Assembly: GCA_025360985.1 (NCBI GenBank)
Contig: JANYBA010000190.1
Coordinates: 1-6,153 of the forward strand
Source of the DNA: Gammaproteobacteria bacterium
Lineage (GTDB): Bacteria; Pseudomonadota; Gammaproteobacteria; Xanthomonadales; Xanthomonadaceae
DNA: 6,153 bases
Direction of reading: 5' to 3'
Shown here piece after piece: positions 5,105 through 6,153 of this stretch. Position 1 is the stretch's first letter. Every line of letters begins with the position of its first letter. The notes under the pieces were generated by a model that did no database searches, had not been told where the DNA came from, and saw only the letters and a list, made by a program, of their open reading frames with translations. Position numbers and translations under genes: made by a program.

Positions 5105-6153
5105 CTACTTCGCGTCGAAGTAAACCCCGCGCACGAGAACCGGCTCATCGACATTGCTGAACGTACTCGGTAGCCCATCGGACCAGACGATGTCCGGGCC
5201 CGAATGCAACTGGTAATGCAAGTGCGGCGTATTGGTGTCGCCAGAGCTGCCCAGCTTGCCCAGTGGCTGGCCCTGCGCGACGTGATCGCCGAGCTTCACC
5301 AGCACGGAGCCGGCCTGGAAATGCGCCAGCAGGCTGAACTCGCCGTTGCCGTGGTCGATCACGACGTGGTTGCCGGGATCGCCGCCGTTCGGGTATTCCG
5401 GCGCGAAGAATTGCGGATCGCTATTTTCCGGGTCCGGCTGGTCGGGACGATCTGCCCGCACCTCCACGACCACGCCGGCGGCCGGCGCGAGGATGGTGCG
5501 CCCCCAGCCGGCATAGTCGGTGCTCTTGCTGCCGTCGCCATCGACGTAGACGGCATAGCGGTCATCGAGCCCGACGCCATCGAGCGCGAATTGGCCGCTG
5601 CGATTGCGATGGCCACCATTGGTCACGCCGGCATTGGTGAAGATGCCTTTTCCCTTGAACGGGTAAATCAGCGACGTTTTCTGGACGTAACTCGCCACCG
5701 GCAAGTCGACGGCGGCGAACACCTGTTTTCCGCCCTCATCGAGCGTCAATTCCACGCGCATGCCATCGATCTTCGCGGCTTGTGGCTCGGTGGTCCTGAT
5801 CCGGATCGCCTGCGGCCAGAAGATCGGCGTCGGCGACGGCTTGCCATCGAGCAAGCGCGGCGGGAACGGCGGCACGATGGTCAGCGCCTTGGCGCCGTCG
5901 GCGTCGTAGCTGGTCGTGCGGATCGTCGTTTGACCGGACCGCAGCTGGATCTTCGCCGCATGGATGGTCAGGTCGCGCTGGGTGGTCGTCTCGACCAGCA
6001 GCCAGAAGGTCTAGCTTTCCGTGCGTTCGCCGCCGGGATCGCGGGTCTTGTAGATATGCGCCTGCAGCGGCTGCAGGCGGATGCCCTCGGCAAAACCTGC
6101 GGCGCGAACAGGTGCGGCCAGGAACACGGCGCTGACGAGCAGCGCGGCGCCGA
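5105..6153 (-). pseudogene. M23 family (LytM-type) metallopeptidase, interrupted by in-frame TAG; 5' end beyond window
   Basis: Read from the right edge, the frame gives a signal-peptide core (AALLVSAVFLAAPVRA) and a mature start near AGFAEGIRLQ. It then has an amber codon at 6011-6013, and 301 more codons follow to TAG at 5105-5107. The second part has a beta-rich N-terminal domain and an M23 domain. Likely zinc ligands are His (5609-5611), Asp of FALD (5579-5581) and the second His of HLH (5216-5218). Other active-site His are at 5321-5323 (LLAH) and 5222-5224. GWGRTILAPAAGVV and HVVIDHGNGEF are typical M23 strands. The family cleaves peptidoglycan peptides in the envelope. A GTG at 5875 could start a 256-residue product, but it would lack the export signal and part of the N-domain, so I do not accept it as the native start. 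Reading on both sides of the stop is cleanly coding-like. It may be a recent null allele, a sequencing error or a read-through case. Confidence 0.75.
6011..6013 (-). other. In-frame amber codon within the M23 peptidase gene
   Basis: The minus-strand codons are ACG GAA AGC TAG ACC TTC TGG CTG, that is TES-stop-TFWL. One base change from TGG (Trp), CAG (Gln) or TAC/TAT (Tyr) would create it. No frameshift is needed to join the two halves. Confidence 0.9.

Noticed and set aside
5105..5875. Free-standing 256-residue M23 protein starting at GTG 5875
   Set aside because: The same frame continues upstream with coding character to the TAG, and past it to a signal peptide. The GTG falls in the middle of the N-terminal domain.
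6011..6013. TAG as a pyrrolysine codon
   Set aside because: Pyrrolysine decoding is not known in this kind of organism, and M23 peptidases do not use it. A nonsense change or base-call error is simpler.

Overview
The window is GC-rich chromosomal DNA. Its core gene order is rnr-rlmB with a CAG leucine tRNA directly behind the rnr start. Codon use, protein similarity by eye and gene content suggest a gammaproteobacterium, most likely of the Xanthomonadales/Lysobacterales (for example Rhodanobacteraceae). That placement is an inference; no marker in the window fixes it. I see no integrase, transposase, phage gene, CRISPR array or obvious defence system. This looks like an ordinary housekeeping region with a few local oddities.

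Layout, left to right. (1) Minus strand, 65-694: an exported protein with two BON domains (OsmY-like), preceded by a hairpin-rich leader. (2) Minus strand, 4279 down to 881: an apparent operon of rnr (RNase R), rlmB (23S rRNA Gm2251 methyltransferase) and a small three-helix membrane protein of the CBU_0592 type. rnr and rlmB are 10 nt apart, and rlmB overlaps the third gene by 4 nt (ATGA). (3) Plus strand: a complete unit made of a near-consensus sigma70 promoter (4342-4370), tRNA-Leu(CAG) with encoded CCA (4392-4476) and a UUCG-loop intrinsic terminator (4498-4518). (4) Minus strand, converging on the tRNA: a PEBP/YbhB-YbcL-type protein whose last codons lie inside the tRNA terminator, preceded by an M23 (LytM-type) peptidase gene. 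The M23 gene runs off the right edge of the window and carries an in-frame TAG near its 5' end.

How the genes fit together. RNase R degrades structured RNA and takes part in rRNA and tRNA quality control, and RlmB modifies 23S rRNA, so the central operon concerns RNA metabolism. The membrane protein rides along with no clear role. The BON protein, the M23 peptidase and perhaps the PEBP-like protein act in the cell envelope. The most notable observation is the amber codon at 6011-6013. On both sides of it the reading frame continues cleanly, from signal peptide through catalytic domain, so a standard ORF call would keep only a truncated protein without its export signal.

The only stretches without a gene are short: 1-64 (no convincing feature), 695-880 (inverted repeats) and 4280-4391 (rnr leader and tRNA promoter).
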